Shown one piece after another: positions 63,074 through 64,000 of a DNA stretch of 64,000 nt. The stretch spans positions 1,027,501-1,091,500 of the forward strand of contig NZ_CP128540.1 of NCBI RefSeq assembly GCF_021283545.2, read 5' to 3'. The stretch is from Pseudomonas alloputida. Its GTDB lineage: Bacteria > Pseudomonadota > Gammaproteobacteria > Pseudomonadales > Pseudomonadaceae. A program made the position numbers and the translations under genes. Within the stretch, counting starts at the first letter, position 1; the number at the start of each line of letters is the position of its first letter. The notes under the pieces were generated by a model. That model was not told the origin of the DNA. It searched no databases and saw only the letters and a list, made by a program, of their open reading frames with translations.

Positions 63074-63862
63074 TCAGGCAGCCCGCGCCTGCCGACGTGG
63101 CGCCATCTCCACGTCTTCAACCCCGAACAGCGCCAGGTGAATCGCCTGTTGCGCCTGCAACGCCAGCACCGCACGTTCCTTGCCCACGCTACCTATTGGC
63201 TGCAGCAGGTGGATGCACACCTCGCCCCGCGGCAGGGCGAACAGGCGCATAAGGTGGGACACCAGGTCGTCCTCACCAATGAACGGCGCTACCGGGTCGA
63301 TCTGGCCATCACGCAGGTACTGAACAGCGACTGGCTGCACTGACACGCCACGGTCGATGGCTCCTGCAAGCAGGCGGCCATGAAAGGTGCGCAACGTGCG
63401 GCCGCTGGTAGTGGTGCCTTCGGGGAAGATCAACAGCGGACGAGCCAGCCCCAGTTGCCCGGCGATCTGTTCGCGCAGGCGCTGACTGTCGCCACCACCA
63501 CGGCGAATGAACAGCGTGCCGGCCTTTTCCGCCAGCCAGCCGGCCACCGGCCAGTGGCGCACTTCGGCCTTGGACAGGAAAGACAGCGGCGTGAGCATGC
63601 CAAGCAGGGGGATGTCGGTCCAGGAAACATGGTTGCTGACCCACAACATCGGCCGTTGCGGAAGTTCGCCGACTACCTTGACGTCGAAGGGCAGGGCAGC
63701 GACCAGGCGCTTCATGAACAGGCAGGTCCAGCGCTGGCGCCGTTCGATCGGCGCCTTGAAGCCCAAGCGTTCGCCCAAGGCGATAATGCTGGCCATCAGC
63801 ATGCCCTGCGCCAGCACCAGCAGCAGTCGGATGAGGCGGGCCAGTACCCGCAACTTCGGCAT
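63074..63862 (-). CDS. olsA: Lyso-ornithine lipid O-acyltransferase OlsA
   Basis: Membrane acyltransferase of the PlsC family, 262 aa. N-terminal hydrophobic helix (LARLIRLLLVLAQGMLMAS), then the H-x4-D motif in VSNHVSWTDIPLLGM and FPEGTTTSGRTL. Start at [15 protein letters not shown] with AAGGCGGCGG before it and the ATG overlapping the upstream stop. It follows the olsB-like gene in the same strand, so it adds the second acyl chain to make ornithine lipid. Confidence 0.85.
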   Translation of the reverse strand: MPKLRVLARLIRLLLVLAQGMLMASIIALGERLGFKAPIERRQRWTCLFMKRLVAALPFDVKVVGELPQRPMLWVSNHVSWTDIPLLGMLTPLSFLSKAEVRHWPVAGWLAEKAGTLFIRRGGGDSQRLREQIAGQLGLARPLLIFPEGTTTSGRTLRTFHGRLLAGAIDRGVSVQPVAVQYLRDGQIDPVAPFIGEDDLVSHLMRLFALPRGEVCIHLLQPIGSVGKERAVLALQAQQAIHLALFGVEDVEMAPRRQARAA

Positions 63863-64000
63863 CAGACCGCCGCCTTGAAGTGGCGGGCGTAGCGTGGGCA
63901 CAGCTCGTCGCGTTTGAGCAGGATGAACACGTCTGCCACCTGGAAATCCTCGTCCCAGCATGGCTCGCCGCAAATCTTCGCGCCCAGGCGCATATAGGCC
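63862..64000 (-). CDS. olsB: Ornithine N-acyltransferase OlsB, C-terminal part (runs off the window)
   Basis: The last 46 or so codons are visible: [20 protein letters not shown], then [20 protein letters not shown] and FKAAV before the stop. This matches the end of GNAT-like OlsB proteins that add a 3-hydroxy fatty acid to ornithine. The TGA overlaps the olsA ATG by one base, so the pair is coupled. The start lies beyond 64000. Confidence 0.78.
   Translation of the reverse strand, partial: AYMRLGAKICGEPCWDEDFQVADVFILLKRDELCPRYARHFKAAV

Overview
The window is chromosomal DNA from a Pseudomonas of the P. putida group. Gene content and order match that group: a FecA-like receptor, an osmoprotectant ABC operon, prfC, a dpp/porin block, RoxSR, ColRS with the warA and inaA-type genes, then icmP, bifA, sodB, argO/argP, xenB and olsBA. 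The intergenic spaces carry the P. putida-type REP palindrome (core gcGGGTTTACCCGCgaag or gcGGGCTTGCCCGCgaag), mostly as inverted pairs. The DNA is GC-rich, so long antisense frames are common; I treated them as shadows. The species identification is inference from gene order.

Layout. 1-6.5 kb: TonB-dependent receptor and a four-gene glycine betaine/choline-type ABC importer. 6.5-12.3 kb: prfC, then a polyamine-type unit (binding protein, cupin, FAD amine oxidase, SnoaL-AraC regulator) and a 24-aa membrane protein behind a sigma54-like promoter. 12.3-13.0 kb: lower-GC debris with frameshifted LysR and IS66-type remnants. 13.0-23.7 kb: dppBCDF, three binding proteins and an OprD-family porin for di/oligopeptides. 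24-32.7 kb: SIMPL protein, RoxS/RoxR redox two-component system, a serine hydrolase/YceI/phospholipase D cluster, a DJ-1 family protein, and a GNAT-nitrilase gene pair. 32.8-41.6 kb: class I fumarase, a ferredoxin-type reductase, an IS256-family element sitting in a terminator, a PAP2 protein, ColRS, and the LPS-linked warA/inaA-type operon. 41.6-45.9 kb: RND efflux pump and adaptor. 46.0-47.7 kb: an IS110-family element inserted inside a REP. 47.8-53.9 kb: iron-associated imelysin/di-heme lipoprotein cluster, split by two unrecognised genes. 54-64 kb: bifA, sodB, argO/argP, an epimerase, a coiled-coil membrane protein, xenB-arsR, acyl carrier protein phosphodiesterase, olsA and the end of olsB.

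How the parts fit: the cell-envelope theme is strong (porin, ABC importers, RND pump, cardiolipin-type synthase, ornithine lipid acyltransferases, ColRS sensing metals and controlling LPS modification), next to redox and iron functions (RoxSR, SodB, imelysins, XenB). The most interesting items are the IS110 insertion, whose empty site can be rebuilt exactly from the REP sequence, with a roughly 330-bp non-coding end that may encode a bridge RNA; the unrecognised two-gene module at 51.5-52.4 kb; and the sigma54-like promoter in front of the 24-aa membrane protein. Starts were chosen from visible ribosome binding sites where possible; no database search was run.
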